Positions 62,780 through 64,000 of a DNA stretch of 64,000 bases are shown in pieces. The notes under the pieces are model-generated. The model had not been told where the DNA came from. It made no database searches and saw only the letters and a program-made list of their open reading frames with translations. This stretch comes from Rhodococcoides kyotonense (lineage in GTDB: Bacteria > Actinomycetota > Actinomycetes > Mycobacteriales > Mycobacteriaceae). Numbering within the stretch: the stretch's first letter is position 1; the number at the start of each line of letters is the position of its first letter. The translations under genes were made by a program, and so were the position numbers. Location: contig NZ_LVHI01000039.1 in the NCBI RefSeq assembly GCF_001645385.1, positions 120,932-184,931 on the forward strand, given 5' to 3'.

Positions 62780-63750
62780 TGACCGTCACCCGACAGTTCT
62801 TCGACGCGCTCCTCGGCGTCCGTTTCCCCGTCGACATCCGCAGCCGCCGCGTTGAGGAACCACTTCACGCCCTCTTGCACACGGCCGGCAGCGACCAACG
62901 CATCGGCATAGACGTAGAACAGCCGCGCAGCGGCCGTCCCCGACCGGGATGCGTCGAGGTCCGGCGTCTGCAGGGTGACGACGGCCTGGTCGTACTGGTT
63001 CAGGTCCATACGAGCCCCCGCGACGACGATGCGGAGTTCCGACGCCTCGTCGCCCGTCAGCGCACGTGCTTCGTCACTACGCCCGAGTTCGATCGCGCGC
63101 TCGGGCCTGCCGAGCCCGCGCTCACAATCCGCCATGACTGCGAGGTGCCCCGGCCCGCCGGCCATGCGGCGAGCAGCCCGCAGTTCCGACAGCGCTTCCG
63201 CCCATTCGCCCGCGTGGTACGCGGTGATGCCGGCAGTCTCACGTACGACGGCAATCCGTCCCGCGCGCTGACGAGCGGCGCGTGCATGCTGCAACGCGAG
63301 CTGCGGATCATCGTCGACCAGGCGGCTTGCCATCACGAGGTGGCGCGCCACGGCCGACGCGTTGTTCTTGTCCAGGCTCAGCAGATCGCGACGAACGGCC
63401 GGATCCAGCTCGCCGGGCTCGACCTCGTCGGGAAGATCGGGTTCGTCGGGGCGGGGAGGGCGCCGATCGGCGGGCCCGCGCGCACCTCTGCGTCGATCGC
63501 CTGCAAATCCGCCTTCGCCTCCGCGGCGACGAGGGGGCCCGTCGTTCCGACGGGCGTCGGGACGACCGCGTCCATCGCCGCGAGGAGCATCGGAGCGACC
63601 TGTGCCTTCAGCTCGACGAGAATCCCCGGAACGATTTCCTTCGCCCGAACGACCGCCGCTCGACCGGCCTCCGGTTCCGCCGCGTGGGTCCTGAGAACGG
63701 GAGGATCCGTTGCCGCGGAAGGAGCGGCGTTCGTTGCTGTCTTCCGGCAC
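62776..63750 (-). CDS. TPR-like protein with Arg/Gly-rich N-terminus (Rv1691 type)
   Basis: 324 residues. The first about 110 are a Gly/Arg/Asp/Ser-rich disordered region with RGG-like motifs, suggestive of RNA binding. The rest is alpha-helical with degenerate tetratricopeptide repeats (ALQHARAARQRAGR, WAEALSELRAARRMAG, RPERAIELGRS). GTG with AAAGGAA upstream. First gene of the run to tlyA. The syntenic mycobacterial Rv1691 is uncharacterised. Confidence 0.85.
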   Translation of the reverse strand: MPEDSNERRSFRGNGSSRSQDPRGGTGGRSSGGRSGEGNRSGDSRRAEGTGRSDAPRGDGRGRPDARRNDGPPRRRGGEGGFAGDRRRGARGPADRRPPRPDEPDLPDEVEPGELDPAVRRDLLSLDKNNASAVARHLVMASRLVDDDPQLALQHARAARQRAGRIAVVRETAGITAYHAGEWAEALSELRAARRMAGGPGHLAVMADCERGLGRPERAIELGRSDEARALTGDEASELRIVVAGARMDLNQYDQAVVTLQTPDLDASRSGTAAARLFYVYADALVAAGRVQEGVKWFLNAAAADVDGETDAEERVEELSGDGQ

Positions 63751-63810
63751 AGCAGTTCCTTTCGATCGAGCGGGTCGCTACCCATGAAATCAGACAGGCA
63801 GTAAGAAACG

Positions 63811-63845
63811 AAAAAAGGGGACCCAGTGGCTGGGTCCCCTTTTTC
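63811..63845 (-). terminator. Intrinsic terminator of the rRNA operon
   Basis: Hairpin with 11-base arms AGGGGACCCAG and CTGGGTCCCCT around a TGG loop, flanked by A-run and T-run, 8 bases after the 5S gene on the - strand. A strong rho-independent terminator that ends transcription before the housekeeping block. Confidence 0.93.
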
Positions 63846-63852
63846 GATAGAT

Positions 63853-63970
63853 GCACGGCGGTGTCCTACTCTCCCACACCCTGTCGGGTGCAGTACCATC
63901 GGCGCTGGAGGGCTTAGCTTCCGGGTTCGGAATGGGACCGGGCGTTTCCCCTCCGCTATGGCCGCCGTAA
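63853..63970 (-). rRNA. rrf: 5S ribosomal RNA
   Basis: About 118 bases on the - strand, starting TTACGGCGGCCATAGC and ending GACACCGCCGTGC, with the conserved middle CCCGGTCCCATTCCGAACC and GGAAGCTAAGCC. The 5' and 3' ends pair as helix I. The 23S and 16S genes should lie beyond the right edge. Confidence 0.97.
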
Positions 63971-64000
63971 CTCTGTGAAACAGTCACACACGGAACACAA

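Overview
The window is high-GC DNA with dense, short-spaced genes, many GTG starts and 4-base GTGA/ATGA overlaps. Gene content and order point to an actinobacterium of the Mycobacteriales, most likely a Rhodococcus-type Nocardiaceae. The last 18 kb keep the gene order known from Mycobacterium tuberculosis Rv1691-Rv1713 in large part: TPR protein, HAD phosphatase, tlyA, nadK, recN, steA-like, mctB, pyrG, Nudix, xerD, parA, scpA, scpB, rluB, cmk, der. No insertion sequence, phage gene or CRISPR array was seen.

Layout. (1) 1-6.8 kb, + strand: two flavin-dependent oxidoreductases (an NtaA/DszA-type monooxygenase cut by the left edge and an acyl-CoA-dehydrogenase-fold SfnB/DszC-type enzyme) run into a branched-chain-amino-acid-type ABC importer (fused LivH-LivM permease, two ATPases, lipoprotein receptor). 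This looks like uptake plus oxidation of an organosulfur or organonitrogen compound. (2) 6.9-19.9 kb: mixed single genes, including OsmC, two APC permeases, a metallo-beta-lactamase-fold hydrolase, membrane proteins, a tandem universal stress protein, an MmyB-type regulator with an SDR, an Rv1733c-like protein, a SulP transporter and a diacylglycerol-kinase-like protein. Boxes resembling the DosR dormancy motif lie about 70 bases upstream of both the stress protein and the Rv1733c-like gene. A truncated flavodoxin gene sits among them. (3) 20-24.3 kb: proline catabolism (pruB, pruA) with a divergent PucR-family activator (pruC-like). (4) 24.4-28.7 kb: MFS transporter and a siderophore ABC importer diverging from an IdeR-type iron box. 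(5) 28.7-34.9 kb: cinA, GNAT, then a TetR-controlled group of an LLM oxidoreductase, an acyl-CoA synthetase and an SDR.

(6) 35-37.5 kb: a PacL (DUF1490) metal chaperone with a ctpC-type P-ATPase. (7) 37.6-40.4 kb: a molybdopterin oxidoreductase that has lost every N-terminal Fe-S cysteine but keeps the presumed Mo-ligand cysteine, overlapping an unrecognised partner gene. (8) 40.5-46.2 kb: an RCC1-repeat protein, a CsbD-like membrane protein coupled to a BrkB/YihY protein, an LLM oxidoreductase, a YVTN beta-propeller remnant, a lipoprotein carrying a kinase-type sensor domain, gene-poor DNA and tRNA-Pro(GGG). (9) 46.3-63.8 kb, all on the - strand: the conserved housekeeping block for ribosome maturation, nucleotide metabolism, chromosome segregation, copper efflux, DNA repair and NAD(P), then an intrinsic terminator and a 5S rRNA gene at the right edge, the end of an rRNA operon that continues outside the window.

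Starts were chosen from ribosome-binding sites, overlaps and family length. All functional calls come from reading motifs and context; no database search was run.
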